From: Chryseobacterium sp. KACC 21268
GTDB lineage: Bacteria > Bacteroidota > Bacteroidia > Flavobacteriales > Weeksellaceae
Reading direction: 5' to 3'
DNA length: 64,000 nucleotides
Assembly (NCBI GenBank): GCA_028736075.1
Contig: CP117875.1
Coordinates: 2,852,001-2,916,000 of the forward strand
Of the stretch, positions 27,901 to 37,316 are shown one piece after another. The first letter of the stretch is position 1, and every line of letters begins with the position of its first letter. The position numbers were made by a program, and so were the translations under genes. The notes under the pieces are model-generated. The model worked only from the letters and a program-made list of their open reading frames with translations, was not told the origin of the DNA and made no database searches.

Positions 27901-29319
27901 TTAATGATTTGTAGATTCCCACTGGGTATGAAAGACACCATCCTGATCTTTTCTCTGATAAGTGTGTGCACCAAAGTAATCGCGTTGTGCCTGGATCAGG
28001 TTCACGGGAAGATTTTCTGTAGTGTAAGCATCAAAATAGGCCAAGACCGTTTGTAATCCCAATGTGGAGATTCCATTGGAAGTTGCAAAACCAATGGTCT
28101 TTCTCAATGAACTGATCTTAGATTTTACAAGCTTCGAAATATTTTCATTAAGAAGAATATTCGATAAATTCTGATCTTCTGTATATGCTGCGTAGAAAGT
28201 TTCCAATAATGAAGAACGGATGATACAGCCACCACGCCAGATCTTCACGACATCTTTCAATGGAATTTCAAAATGATATTCTTCAGATGCTTTTACCAGA
28301 AGTGACAAACCTTGCGTGTAACTGATCAAGGTAGCCAGAAAAAGGGCATCACCAACTTCCTGCACGAATAGTTCGGTATTTTCCGGTTTCGCAATTTCTG
28401 ATTTTGGATATAATTTGGACGCCAGGATCCTTTCATCTTTATAAGAAGACAAAGTTCTGGATGCCACAGCAGCATCGATGGTCGGAATAGCGACTCCGTT
28501 TTCCAATGCTTCCTCGGAAGTCCATTTTCCTGTTCCTTTGGATCCTGCTTTATCCAGAATTTGATCCAATAAAAATCCACCTGAAACGGAATCTTTCTGT
28601 TGGAAAATATCTCTTGTGATCTCAATTAAAAAAGAATTCAGCTCACCATTGTTCCAGTCTTTGAAAACTTCGTAAAGCTGGTCATTGCTAAGTTCTGCAC
28701 CTCTATGAAGAAGGTCGTAGGCTTCACTGATGAGCTGCATGATGGCATATTCAATTCCGTTGTGCACCATTTTGACGTAATGTCCAGCGGCGTCTTTTCC
28801 CATGTAAGCAGTACACGATTCACCGTTCACTTTCGCAGCGATGGCCTCCAACATCGGACGAACGGAATGGAAAGCTTCCAGATCTCCACCAGGCATAATA
28901 CTTGGTCCAAACCTCGCTCCTTTTTCTCCTCCGGAAACGCCCATTCCCATAAAATGCAAACCTAAAGTTGCAAGGTCACTAATACGTCGATTGGTATCTT
29001 GAAAATAAGAATTCCCGGCATCGATCACGATATCACCTTTGGTCAGGAGTGGTTTGATATTTTCTAATCCCGCATCTACTGGTTTTCCGGCGGGAACCAT
29101 CAACACTATTTTTCTTGGTGTCTCTAACTTAGCCACAAATTCCTCAAGAGAATCTGTACCAGAAACAGTTGTTCCTGAAGTTGCGCCGTCTTCTAATTCC
29201 TGAACTTTCAATTTGTCAAGGTCAAAACCTGCAATAGAGAATCCATTATCTGCGATGTTGTAGAGGAGATTTCTCCCCATCACGCCAAGGCCGATCATTC
29301 CATAATTATACTTTTCCAT
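27901..29319 (-). CDS. gnd: 6-phosphogluconate dehydrogenase, decarboxylating
   Basis: Converts 6-phosphogluconate to ribulose 5-phosphate and CO2 with NADPH formation. It has 472 residues, the length of the long-chain Gnd family. Motifs are the N-terminal dinucleotide site GLGVMGRNLLYNIADNGFS, the VDAGLENIKPLLTKGDIVIDAGNSYF region, GMGVSGGEKGARFGPSIMPGG near 130, and KMVHNGIEYAIMQLISEAYD near 185 with the catalytic Lys. The C-terminal AQRDYFGAHTYQRKD is also typical. It is the first gene of the gnd-zwf-pgl operon, with a -7 box 60 bp upstream. Confidence 0.97.
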   Translation of the reverse strand: MEKYNYGMIGLGVMGRNLLYNIADNGFSIAGFDLDKLKVQELEDGATSGTTVSGTDSLEEFVAKLETPRKIVLMVPAGKPVDAGLENIKPLLTKGDIVIDAGNSYFQDTNRRISDLATLGLHFMGMGVSGGEKGARFGPSIMPGGDLEAFHSVRPMLEAIAAKVNGESCTAYMGKDAAGHYVKMVHNGIEYAIMQLISEAYDLLHRGAELSNDQLYEVFKDWNNGELNSFLIEITRDIFQQKDSVSGGFLLDQILDKAGSKGTGKWTSEEALENGVAIPTIDAAVASRTLSSYKDERILASKLYPKSEIAKPENTELFVQEVGDALFLATLISYTQGLSLLVKASEEYHFEIPLKDVVKIWRGGCIIRSSLLETFYAAYTEDQNLSNILLNENISKLVKSKISSLRKTIGFATSNGISTLGLQTVLAYFDAYTTENLPVNLIQAQRDYFGAHTYQRKDQDGVFHTQWESTNH

Positions 29320-29378
29320 TTTTTACTTAAAATTTACTTTATTTCATTTGTACAAAATCGTTCTTAATTTTGCACGAT

Positions 29379-29386
29379 CAAATGTA
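29379..29386 (-). promoter_or_regulatory. Promoter -7 box upstream of gnd
   Basis: TACATTTG on the minus strand fits TAnnTTTG and lies 60 bp upstream of the gnd ATG. The 29320-29711 gap contains no other recognisable gene. A 10-bp palindrome TTTGTACAAA at 29347-29356 lies in the untranslated leader and could be an operator. Confidence 0.45.
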
Positions 29387-29690
29387 CGAAGATTGGGAAT
29401 AATACGTGGATCGAAAATTCTTAATATTATGTTATAATTTCAAGATACAATCGACATCTATGCTTTCAGAAGCGCCAATTAGAATCACTCCCACAAAAAA
29501 TTTTGAGGAGTTGGACAGCTTTGAAATTTATAGATATTAATTCAGAATAATTGAAAAAAATTGCACTGTCAGAATCAATATTGCATTTCAATTTCTAAGA
29601 AAAACATACCTGTAGAAAGGATATATTCTACCTCATTTAAATAATCAACTTAAATCACTATTTTACTACTGAAACTAATTTGATTTTTGA

Positions 29691-29698
29691 TAAATTTG
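29691..29698 (+). promoter_or_regulatory. Promoter -7 box of the 119-residue unknown gene
   Basis: TAAATTTG fits TAnnTTTG and is 13 bp upstream of the ATG at 29712, which would give a very short leader. No clear -33 element was found. Confidence 0.4.
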
Positions 29699-29711
29699 CG
29701 TTTTTAAATCT

Positions 29712-30071
29712 ATGAATTATAAACTTGAACTGCAGACACAAGATCCTGGATCAAACATTGTCTTCAATAATATCATATTAGACGTTTTCAAAGTAAATAT
29801 TGTTGAGAGGTACAGCGGGAAAATGAATATGAAACCGAAACTTTGCGAAGTGGTGTTTAAGGTAAGAACCTTGGACGACCAAATCATCAAAAAGAAGGAT
29901 GGCAACGTCAATACCTACATAAGAAATGATGGATTTACCAACTACAAAACTTTTATAAATGTTCTTTCTTCCTATCACTACAAGAAAAAACTAATCAACA
30001 GAAAGGAAGCAGAGCAGGATTTTGTCCACTTTATTTTAAGTCTTGTAGTCACTAATTATGAATTGAATTAA
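29712..30071 (+). CDS. Small protein of unknown function (119 aa)
   Basis: I do not recognise a family. The protein is soluble and rather basic, with no signal peptide or membrane segment, mixed beta-rich N-terminus (residues 1-65) and a helical C-terminus (about 75-115, KKLINRKEAEQDFVHFIL). Support for it being a real gene: it is isolated with a TAnnTTTG box directly upstream and a strong terminator 30-60 bp downstream, and it has no competing frame on the other strand longer than itself. It converges on the histone-like gene. No function is offered. Confidence 0.7.
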   Translation: MNYKLELQTQDPGSNIVFNNIILDVFKVNIVERYSGKMNMKPKLCEVVFKVRTLDDQIIKKKDGNVNTYIRNDGFTNYKTFINVLSSYHYKKKLINRKEAEQDFVHFILSLVVTNYELN

Positions 30072-30098
30072 TACTCAAATAGAACAGCCCACAAAAAA

Positions 30099-30130
30099 AA
30101 GCCTTGAATTATCAAGGCTTCTCTTTTTTT
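30099..30130. terminator. Bidirectional terminator between convergent genes
   Basis: A 9-bp stem AAGCCTTGA/TCAAGGCTT with a 4-nt loop has T-rich tails on both strands: CTCTTTTTTT on the plus strand and an 8-base T-run on the minus strand. It serves the unknown gene (plus) and the histone-like gene (minus), whose stops lie 28 bp and 19 bp away. Confidence 0.88.
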
Positions 30131-30138
30131 AAAATCAA

Positions 30139-30315
30139 TTAAGCTTTAGTAGCTTCCAAAGAAGTTTTTCTAAACTCTTTTAATAATTTTTCGATGCTTA
30201 AAGATGCTTTACGCGCTCTTGTACCAGCTGCTTTGTTTGATTTTTCTGCTTGCAATTCAGCGTCTGCTTTGAACGCTTCAAATTCTGCGTTGATTTTTTC
30301 GATTAATTCTGTCAT
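30139..30315 (-). CDS. Histone H1-like small DNA-binding protein
   Basis: A 58-residue protein beginning MTELIEKINAEFEAFKAD and ending RKTSLEATKA. It has an acidic N-terminal helix, then a basic alanine/lysine/serine-rich middle (AGTRARKASLSIEKLLKEF). This is the Hc1-like histone H1 family widespread in Bacteroidota, thought to bind and compact DNA. The gene is short and easily missed. Evidence that it is real: an exact TAnnTTTG box (30344-30351) 29 bp upstream, a terminator right behind it, and a high-expression style codon choice (GCA, GCT, AAA). Lys, Arg and Ala make up a large part of the C-terminal half. Confidence 0.88.
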   Translation of the reverse strand: MTELIEKINAEFEAFKADAELQAEKSNKAAGTRARKASLSIEKLLKEFRKTSLEATKA

Positions 30316-30343
30316 AATAAAGTTGAATAAAAATTATTGGCCG

Positions 30344-30351
30344 CAAAAATA
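30344..30351 (-). promoter_or_regulatory. Promoter -7 box of the histone-like gene
   Basis: TATTTTTG on the minus strand fits TAnnTTTG and lies 29 bp upstream of the ATG at 30315. Confidence 0.5.
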
Positions 30352-30524
30352 CATTTTTCATCAAACAATTCTTATTTTTTTTATTATTAAATGTGCTATA
30401 AATAGCATATTTTCTCTTATTAGACTAATGTTTTAAATCTTCAATTCTAAATTAATCGGCAAATAACTGTCCAGAAAGAAAATTTTCCGTGGCAGAATGG
30501 ATAAAATTTCTGACTAGAAAAACA

Positions 30525-32249
30525 CTACTTTTCTAACAGATTAAAAATAAATTTACTTCCCATTCCCAATTCACTTTCTACAAAAATTTCGCCGCCTTGT
30601 GCTTCAATGAATTGCTTACTTATCGTTAAACCAAGACCTGTCCCCTCTTTTTTTGTTCCGGGAATTTTGAAATAGCGATCAAAAACCTTTGAAACATATT
30701 GTGAAGGAATGCCTTGTCCTTTGTCGATTACAGAAAATTGTATCTTGTATTCCACTTTTTCTACTTTCACATGGATTTCCGAATTTTCGTGAGAATAACG
30801 AACCGCGTTTGACAGTAAATTATTGAGAACCCAAGCCGTTTTCTCAGCATCAGCCAAAACTTCCCTCAGACCATTTTCTATATTGATTTTGAAAATAATA
30901 TGCTTCTGCTCTGCCGCCGATTTATTTGCATTAATCGCATCCTCGATGATCATTCTAATATCAGAGGCTTGTATGTTGAGCTGTATTGCACCACTTTCAA
31001 CTTGTGTGATATTCAAAAGTTCTTTGGTGATCTTCAGTAATCTGTTGGCGTCTTCTTTGATGCCATTGACAAGCGTTTTCTGTTCCTCATTCATCATTCC
31101 AATCTGTTCATTTTCCAACAATTGAAGTCCCATTTGGATGGATGAGATCGGCGTTTTGAACTCGTGTGAAACCGTTCCAAGAAAATTAGTTTTTGCCAGA
31201 TCCAACTCTTTGAAAGGCGTAATATTCCTTAACATAATCACTTGCCCGATGAATTGACTCTCCTTCTCTCCCGTCGGAACCACGTTGATATCGATGATCT
31301 CTTTTTCGAAATAACTTTCTTTTCCATCAGCGTAAATTTTCATTGTTTCGCTAGTACTCTTTTTATTTTCTTCAATGATGTCCTTAATAATATTTCTGAT
31401 AAGATCATTTGTCACAGCTACGTCCTGAATCAATTTACCTACGAAGTTTTCTTTTCTTAGACCTGTGATCTTCAAGGCTTCATCATTGACGAAAAGAACT
31501 TTTTTGCCTTCATCAATGCCTATCACAGGATCATGCATATTATCGATCAGAGTTTCGATGCGGCGTTTTCCGCGGATGATCTTATCCAGTTTGCTTTCAG
31601 AATATTCCTGAAGTTTTTCAGCCATTATGTTAAATGACATCGCCAATTGCCCAAACTCACTTTTGCTTTCAAAATGAACCCTTTCTTTATAATTCTGATT
31701 CGCAATCTGTTTAATACTTTCTGTCAAAACCTGAATTGGATTGGCAATATTGGAAGGCAGATTTACCATCAGGATGAAGGCGATAATGAAGCATAACATT
31801 CCTGCAGCTGAGATGATGGCAATAGCGCTTTTCGCAGTCGCATCGGCAACACTGCTTTTATGCTCGATCGCGACCATATTGAGTTGCATCAGCTCGGCAA
31901 TATCTCTTCTGATGGATGATAGTAATTTAGGATTGTCTGATTTTTCTTTTAATAATTGAAAATGCGTGGCTATATTTTCTGTTGCTTCCTTCTCGCCAGT
32001 TTCGGTCACATTTTTCTTTTGTTTTTCGAGATGTTTTTCAAAAACACCGAAGGCCGCCGGATCGGAACTGATCTCTTCCAAGGCCAACAGCATATTTCTG
32101 GAATATTGCAGTGTGTTGTAATTGGCGACCAAGATGTTATTGGTATCTTTTTTCAGTTGATTGATGTACCAGCCGCTGAGCACAGAAAGCACGATGATCA
32201 TTAAAAAAAGCAAGCCTACGCCAGCGTTGAGTTTTGTTTTGATTTTCAT
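30525..32249 (-). CDS. Membrane sensor histidine kinase of the kdp operon (HAMP-PAS-HisKA-HATPase)
   Basis: A 574-residue kinase. Transmembrane helices lie at about 10-30 and 143-163, enclosing a periplasmic helical sensor of about 110 residues. A HAMP region (about 165-218), a PAS domain (about 228-345) and HisKA with the phosphoacceptor H362 in TVSHEFKTP follow. The HATPase domain has the N box NNLLSNAVRYS, then DKGQGIP and GTGLGLTISKQFIEAQGG. It starts 7 bp behind a stand-alone KdpD N-terminal protein and is the last gene of the kdp operon. It therefore supplies the kinase half that is fused to KdpD in other bacteria. It lacks the four-helix KdpD membrane core. Its likely partner is the sigma-54 response regulator upstream of the operon, by inference. 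Confidence 0.9.
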   Translation of the reverse strand: MKIKTKLNAGVGLLFLMIIVLSVLSGWYINQLKKDTNNILVANYNTLQYSRNMLLALEEISSDPAAFGVFEKHLEKQKKNVTETGEKEATENIATHFQLLKEKSDNPKLLSSIRRDIAELMQLNMVAIEHKSSVADATAKSAIAIISAAGMLCFIIAFILMVNLPSNIANPIQVLTESIKQIANQNYKERVHFESKSEFGQLAMSFNIMAEKLQEYSESKLDKIIRGKRRIETLIDNMHDPVIGIDEGKKVLFVNDEALKITGLRKENFVGKLIQDVAVTNDLIRNIIKDIIEENKKSTSETMKIYADGKESYFEKEIIDINVVPTGEKESQFIGQVIMLRNITPFKELDLAKTNFLGTVSHEFKTPISSIQMGLQLLENEQIGMMNEEQKTLVNGIKEDANRLLKITKELLNITQVESGAIQLNIQASDIRMIIEDAINANKSAAEQKHIIFKINIENGLREVLADAEKTAWVLNNLLSNAVRYSHENSEIHVKVEKVEYKIQFSVIDKGQGIPSQYVSKVFDRYFKIPGTKKEGTGLGLTISKQFIEAQGGEIFVESELGMGSKFIFNLLEK

Positions 32250-32256
32250 TTTAATT

Positions 32257-33378
32257 TCAACTTAAAATTACAAGGTCGATGTTTTCCTGTGATAATTTAT
32301 TCAAAAGCGAATTGAAAGTATCCGTGGCGACAATGACTTTCCAAAGGTTGAGATGTGGTTTCCCGATACAAACGGTTGTGATTTTCCGCTCTTCACATTG
32401 TTCCATAATTGCTCGTGTGACATTCGTACTTTCTACCTTGATGATCTCTGCTCCCAATTCGGTGGCTAATTTAAAGTTATTAATCAAATGCCGTTGCTTG
32501 TCCAGCGCAATTTTATCTGCACTTTCTCTCGGGATCTGAACATAGAGAAGATACCATTTGCTGTTGTAATAATTGGCCAGCCTCGCTGCTTTCCTGATGA
32601 CGTTCTTCGCTGTTTTCTCGTTGGAGCTGATGCACGCCAGAAATTTTTCCTTTCTAATATTTTTGATATTTGAAACTTCGGTTTCCACTTTACGTTGAAC
32701 CTGCGAAGCCACTTCTTTCAGCGCCAGTTCGCGAAGCTGCAGGATATTGTCATTTTTGAAGAAATTGCTGAGCGCCGAATTGATCTTTGCCGCGTCGTAG
32801 ATCTTTCCAGCTTTCAATCTGTCGATCAATTCCTCAGCTGTCAGATCGATGTTTACGACCTCATCCGCTTGGGCCAAAACGCTGTCCGGAATTCTTTCCT
32901 TAACTTCGATATCTGTGATGTTTTTGACATCTTCATTCAGACTTTCGATATGTTGGATATTGACTGCGCTGATGACATTAATGCCAGCGTCGAGGATTTC
33001 CATCACATCTTGCCAGCGTTTTTCGTTCTTGCTGCCTTCGATATTGGTGTGCGCCAATTCATCTACGATCACGACTTCTGGGCGAAGATTGATTACTGCC
33101 TGAACATCCAATTCTTCAAGCTCTTTTCCTTTATAAAATAATTTTCTTCTCGGAATGATTGGTAATCCGTCCAGCAAAGCGTGCGTTTCCTTACGATTGT
33201 GGGTTTCGATGTAGCCGATTTTCACATCGATGCCGTTTGTTAGTAGGGAATGCGCTTCTTGGAGCATTCGGTACGTTTTTCCCACACCGGCACTCATCCC
33301 AATGTAGATCTTGAATTTCCCGCGTCTTGATTTTTTTATTAAATTAAGAAAATCCTGAGCTGACCTTTTTTCATCCAT
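32257..33378 (-). CDS. kdpD: KdpD N-terminal sensor protein (KdpD + USP domains, no kinase)
   Basis: A 373-residue soluble protein equal to the cytoplasmic N-terminal half of KdpD. The Walker A motif is GMSAGVGKTYRMLQ (about 27-40). IGYIETHNRKET and VIVDELAHTNIEGSKNEKRWQDV (read in pieces) match the KdpD domain. A universal-stress-protein domain occupies about 240-373 and includes CIGKPHLNLWKVI. The transmembrane and kinase parts of classical KdpD (about 890 residues) are missing; the next gene, 7 bp away, provides a separate kinase. An internal promoter-like box and hairpin lie just upstream. Its role is probably sensing K+ or nucleotide and passing the signal to the kinase. Confidence 0.92.
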   Translation of the reverse strand: MDEKRSAQDFLNLIKKSRRGKFKIYIGMSAGVGKTYRMLQEAHSLLTNGIDVKIGYIETHNRKETHALLDGLPIIPRRKLFYKGKELEELDVQAVINLRPEVVIVDELAHTNIEGSKNEKRWQDVMEILDAGINVISAVNIQHIESLNEDVKNITDIEVKERIPDSVLAQADEVVNIDLTAEELIDRLKAGKIYDAAKINSALSNFFKNDNILQLRELALKEVASQVQRKVETEVSNIKNIRKEKFLACISSNEKTAKNVIRKAARLANYYNSKWYLLYVQIPRESADKIALDKQRHLINNFKLATELGAEIIKVESTNVTRAIMEQCEERKITTVCIGKPHLNLWKVIVATDTFNSLLNKLSQENIDLVILS

Positions 33379-33394
33379 AACAGATTATCTATAT

Positions 33395-33437
33395 CAAATT
33401 TAGGTAAATCCCTTGTCAAAAATTCAACAAGGGATTT
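33395..33437 (-). promoter_or_regulatory. Intra-operon hairpin and -7 box before kdpD
   Basis: On the minus strand a perfect 11-bp stem AAATCCCTTGT/ACAAGGGATTT (33406-33437) with a 10-nt loop is followed by TAAATTTG (33395-33402), an exact TAnnTTTG box, 16 bp before the kdpD ATG. A TTG lies 22 bp upstream of the box, inside the hairpin. The sensor genes may thus have their own weak promoter and be partly uncoupled from the pump genes. Confidence 0.5.
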
Positions 33438-33453
33438 GGTAATATGGAAACTA

Positions 33454-34536
33454 TTAAAAACTTACGGCAAGCGATGTGACTGCCATAAAATTATTTTTGT
33501 TCAACCGATCATCTCGGTCGAGGAAAATATCGTCTTTGCTGCTGAGATTTTTCACTTCTGTACGCCAAACGAGATTTGGAAGGATCCAGTAATCTGCATT
33601 CACAGAATAGCCGAAGGTCTTGAATCCATTTTCTGTTCCCGTCGCAATGATGACGCCTTTTTCATCACTGTAATATTCGCCTCTTGCCGCAAAACTCAAC
33701 TTGTCTGTGGCCGCATACTTTGCAATGATCACAGGCGAAAACCAAACATTGTGCTGATTGCTGCCTTTTATTTTTTGTTCCGCGCCGATATCGAAACCTG
33801 TGGTCAACGCCAACTTTTTACTCAGCTGAAAAATACCGTACAGATTATGGAAATACCGCATCTGTCTGATGCTGTCCGGCTTATCATTCCCAACGAAGGA
33901 ACTGCTGTTTAGCGTGATCTTATCTGTCGGTTTGTAGGTCAATTGGTGTCCAAAACCAAGCGTCGAATTTCCATCCACTCGTTGAATTCTTTGCCAGCTA
34001 TTCAGAACCAAACCACTGACCAACCATTTTCCGCTGTCGCTGGTGTAGGAAATTTTTGCACCACTTTCGTAATAAGGTGAATTCTCTGCCAAAAGACTTC
34101 TGGTCAAAGTCCAGCAATCTTTGCTGATGGCACTTTCGAAACCAATGTGTGAAGGCATAATTCCGGCATCGATCCATAGATTCTTGGTCTTCGAAATTTT
34201 CAAACCGATGTTGGCTTCATAAATGTTTTTGAGGACGCCAGGTTCTGCAGCATAATTGGAATTCATATAAGTTCCGGTTGCCAGAGATAGATTGGCACGC
34301 AATCTTTCGGTTTCGTAATTGGCTTTTACGAATCCGAGATTCAGATTGACCTCATTATTACGGTTGTGGCTGTAGATGAAACCCGGACGTGTGTTGTTCT
34401 GAGGATTGCTGAAATCGAATTGGTAATAGACCTCAGCGTAAGCCGAAATTTTCAATGGTTTCACATCGTCTTCCTGTGCAAACAAAGATGCGGAAGCGCC
34501 TAACATCATCAATGTCAATAGTTTTATATTTTTCAT
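33454..34536 (-). CDS. Outer-membrane beta-barrel porin of the kdp operon
   Basis: A 360-residue protein with signal peptide MKNIKLLTLMMLGASASLFA (start chosen at 34536 for this; an in-frame ATG at 34551 would add 5 residues). The remainder is alternating barrel strands ending in LAVSF, with early AEVYYQFDFSNPQNNTRPGF and NLNLGFVKANYE segments. It belongs to the porin-like proteins regularly found between kdpC and kdpD in Bacteroidota. A role in K+ passage across the outer membrane is inferred from position only. It follows kdpC by 21 bp. Confidence 0.82.
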   Translation of the reverse strand: MKNIKLLTLMMLGASASLFAQEDDVKPLKISAYAEVYYQFDFSNPQNNTRPGFIYSHNRNNEVNLNLGFVKANYETERLRANLSLATGTYMNSNYAAEPGVLKNIYEANIGLKISKTKNLWIDAGIMPSHIGFESAISKDCWTLTRSLLAENSPYYESGAKISYTSDSGKWLVSGLVLNSWQRIQRVDGNSTLGFGHQLTYKPTDKITLNSSSFVGNDKPDSIRQMRYFHNLYGIFQLSKKLALTTGFDIGAEQKIKGSNQHNVWFSPVIIAKYAATDKLSFAARGEYYSDEKGVIIATGTENGFKTFGYSVNADYWILPNLVWRTEVKNLSSKDDIFLDRDDRLNKNNFMAVTSLAVSF

Positions 34537-34557
34537 TTTTATTAATTTCATTTTTTA

Positions 34558-35118
34558 TTATTTCAAACCGTCTAGCGCGATATTGAGTTTTAATACATTG
34601 ATCTTTTCTGTTCCGAACAATCCCAGAAATGGTTTTTCTATATTGGATGCTACCAGATCTTGAATTTTGTTTTCATTAAGATTCCTGATCTTCGCAATTC
34701 TTTTCACCTGCACATCCGCGGCCTGCACGGAGATATTCGGATCCAATCCACTTCCGCTGGCGGTGACGAGATCAGATGGGATCTCGGCTTTTGAAACTTC
34801 AGGATTGTGTTTGATGAAGTTGTCAATTCGCTCCTGAACGGTTTTCAAATAATCCGGATTGGAAGGTCCTTTGTTGCTTCCTGCGGCTCCGGCTGCGTTA
34901 TAATCTACAGCTGAAGGGCGTGACCAGAAATACTGATCTTCTGTGAATGCCTGTCCGACATTTGTATAATACTTTTTGTTGCCCACCGTGACAATCTCGC
35001 CTTTCCCATTGTTCGGAGAAAATTGTGCGATTCCGAAAATGATGAGCGTGTAAAATCCTGAGAAAAACAGAAGACAAACCAATGTCAGTTTCAAGGCAGG
35101 AAGAATATTTTGTTTCAT
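34558..35118 (-). CDS. kdpC: Potassium-transporting ATPase subunit C
   Basis: A 186-residue KdpC, the single-span subunit that assists ATP binding in the KdpFABC pump. The N-terminal membrane helix is at about 10-33. Family motifs are FWSRPSAVDYNAAGAAGSNKGPSNPDYL near 65-95, then PSDLVTASGSGLDPNIS near 118-134, which is the most conserved KdpC stretch, and the C-terminal NVLKLNIALD. It is separated from kdpB by 148 bp with a GC-richer insert, whereas the other pump genes are tightly packed. Confidence 0.96.
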   Translation of the reverse strand: MKQNILPALKLTLVCLLFFSGFYTLIIFGIAQFSPNNGKGEIVTVGNKKYYTNVGQAFTEDQYFWSRPSAVDYNAAGAAGSNKGPSNPDYLKTVQERIDNFIKHNPEVSKAEIPSDLVTASGSGLDPNISVQAADVQVKRIAKIRNLNENKIQDLVASNIEKPFLGLFGTEKINVLKLNIALDGLK

Positions 35119-35139
35119 TTGATTTAATTTTAAAGTTCG

Positions 35140-35262
35140 ATTTTATGTTGTGGCATCTTTTGACACTGGATCTGCAGCCCGGCCTGAGTGGAGCTCATTT
35201 TTTTGTGGCTGGAAAAGCTGGGCAAAAAATAGCGGGAACGGAGGACGGAATAGCTGCCCAAA
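35140..35262. repeat. GC-rich intergenic element between kdpB and kdpC (possible dispersed repeat)
   Basis: Within an otherwise compact operon, this approximately 120-bp stretch is clearly richer in G and C than its AT-rich flanks (for example GCCCGGCCTGAGTGGAGCTC and GCGGGAACGGAGGACGG). No reading frame with coding character was found; the plus-strand frame through it runs on into kdpC's start region. Only one copy is present here, so repetition cannot be shown, but the look is that of a small dispersed intergenic element seen in related genomes. It would be transcribed as part of the operon mRNA. Confidence 0.4.
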
Positions 35263-35266
35263 TCAT

Positions 35267-37306
35267 TTAAATAAACAGGGACACAATCAGGTCGATGATC
35301 TTGATTCCGACAAATGGGATCAAAACGCCGCCCAGACCGTAGATTAAAAGGTTTCTTCTGAGCAATGCACTCGCACCAATCGGTTTGTAGGCCACACCTT
35401 TCAGAGCCAGTGGAATCAAGACCGGAATGATGATCGCATTGAAGATAACAGCCGACAGAATGGCACTTTCCGGGGAATGAAGGTTCATAATATTCAGTCC
35501 TTGCAACGCTGGAATCGAGGCGATGAACAATGCCGGAACGATGGCGAAATATTTAGCGACATCATTTGCGATACTGAACGTGGTAAGCGTTCCTCTGGTC
35601 ATCAAGAGTTGTTTCCCGATTTCCACGATCTCGATCAGTTTGGTCGGGTCGTTGTCCAGATCCACCATATTTCCGGCCTCTTTTGCCGCTTGTGTTCCGC
35701 TGTTCATCGCAACGCCCACATCTGCTTGAGCGAGTGCTGGCGCATCGTTGGTTCCATCGCCCATCATCGCGACCAATCGGCCCTCGGCTTGTTCTTTTTT
35801 GATGTAGTTCATCTTGTCTTCCGGTTTCGCCTCGGCAATGAAATCATCCACGCCTGCTTTTTCAGCGATATATTTGGCGGTCAAAGGATTATCGCCTGTG
35901 ACCATCACGGTTTTGATTCCCATTTTTCTCAGACGTTCAAAACGCTCCTGAATGCCCGGTTTGATGATATCTTGAAGCTCCACGACACCCAAAACTTTTT
36001 CGTTCTCGGAAACGACCAATGGTGTTCCGCCGTTGCTGGAGATGGTTTTTACTGCTTCCTCGATTTCTTTCGGAAAAGGATTGCCTGCTTTTTCAACCAA
36101 GTTTTTGATGGAATCCGAAGCACCTTTTCTGATTCTGATGTTTTCATAATCCACACCTGAACTTCTCGTCTCTGCTGTGAAATTGATGAATTCGGGACTT
36201 TTTACCTCGTAACTTTTAGGGTCAATTCCTGCCAGTTCTATAATCGATTTTCCTTCTGGCGTTTCATCTGCCATCGAACCTAAGACTACCGCTTTCTGAA
36301 AATGTTTTTCGTCGATCCCGTTTGCAATATGGAAATGGGTCGCTTTTCTATTTCCAATCGTAATCGTTCCGGTTTTATCTAATAAAAGAACATCTACGTC
36401 ACCGGCAGTTTCTACCGCTTTTCCGCTTTTCGTGATCACGTTGGCTCTTAAGGCTCTGTCCATTCCGGCAATTCCGATGGCTGATAGAAGTCCGCCGATG
36501 GTCGTTGGAATTAAGCAGACAAATAATGAGATAAAAGCAGAAATAGTGATTGGCGTATTTGCGTAATCTCCAAAAGGTTTGAGCGTTACCGTCACGATGA
36601 TGAATACCAATGTGAAACCTGCCAAAAGAATTGTTAAGGCGATCTCATTTGGTGTTTTCTGTCTGGAAGCTCCTTCTACCAAGGCGATCATCTTGTCCAA
36701 GAAACTTTCTCCAGGTTCTGTGGTTACTTTGACTTTGATCCTGTCGGAAAGTACTTTTGTTCCGCCGGTCACACTGCTTTTGTCACCGCCAGATTCTCGA
36801 ATCACAGGCGCACTTTCTCCAGTGATCGCACTTTCGTCAATGGTTGCAAGACCTTCGATGATCTCACCATCTGAGGCAATGATATCGCCTGGCTCACATA
36901 GGAACACATCGCCTTTTTTAAGTTGAGAGGAAGGAATAACAGTGATTTCATCATTAAAAATATCCCCCACCGGCTGAATCCATTTTGCAGGTGTTTCTTC
37001 TCTCGTTTTTCTGAGTGAATCTGCCTGTGCTTTTCCTCTTGCTTCTGCAATGCCTTCTGCAAAATTGGCGAACAATAAGGTGATAAATAAGACAGCAGTT
37101 ACTATGATATTATAGATCAAACTTCCTTGATCTTTCTCGCCAAGTACGATCCAGACACAAACGCCGGCCATCACAATTGTTCCAATCCATACCATAAACA
37201 TTACAGGATTGCGGAACATTTTGGATGGACTTAGTTTTATAAAAGACTGTTTCAATGCTTCATTGACCAATTCGGCCTGAAACAAATTATTTTGATTTCC
37301 TTTCAT
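35267..37306 (-). CDS. kdpB: Potassium-transporting ATPase ATP-binding subunit B
   Basis: A 679-residue P-type ATPase, catalytic subunit of the high-affinity K+ pump. The phosphorylation site is [26 protein letters not shown] is in the actuator domain with the TGES loop. The hinge is [24 protein letters not shown], read in pieces. About seven membrane helices are visible, including two near the N-terminus (about 35-80). The length and all motifs match KdpB. It is 10 bp behind kdpA. No unusual substitution at the catalytic Asp. Confidence 0.98.
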   Translation of the reverse strand: MKGNQNNLFQAELVNEALKQSFIKLSPSKMFRNPVMFMVWIGTIVMAGVCVWIVLGEKDQGSLIYNIIVTAVLFITLLFANFAEGIAEARGKAQADSLRKTREETPAKWIQPVGDIFNDEITVIPSSQLKKGDVFLCEPGDIIASDGEIIEGLATIDESAITGESAPVIRESGGDKSSVTGGTKVLSDRIKVKVTTEPGESFLDKMIALVEGASRQKTPNEIALTILLAGFTLVFIIVTVTLKPFGDYANTPITISAFISLFVCLIPTTIGGLLSAIGIAGMDRALRANVITKSGKAVETAGDVDVLLLDKTGTITIGNRKATHFHIANGIDEKHFQKAVVLGSMADETPEGKSIIELAGIDPKSYEVKSPEFINFTAETRSSGVDYENIRIRKGASDSIKNLVEKAGNPFPKEIEEAVKTISSNGGTPLVVSENEKVLGVVELQDIIKPGIQERFERLRKMGIKTVMVTGDNPLTAKYIAEKAGVDDFIAEAKPEDKMNYIKKEQAEGRLVAMMGDGTNDAPALAQADVGVAMNSGTQAAKEAGNMVDLDNDPTKLIEIVEIGKQLLMTRGTLTTFSIANDVAKYFAIVPALFIASIPALQGLNIMNLHSPESAILSAVIFNAIIIPVLIPLALKGVAYKPIGASALLRRNLLIYGLGGVLIPFVGIKIIDLIVSLFI

Positions 37307-37316
37307 TTTAATTCAA

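Noticed and set aside
35082-35270. Plus-strand open frame of 62 codons across the kdpB-kdpC gap
   Set aside because: Half of it is antisense to kdpC and the rest runs through the GC-rich insert. No start signal or promoter box. Treated as part of the possible repeat.
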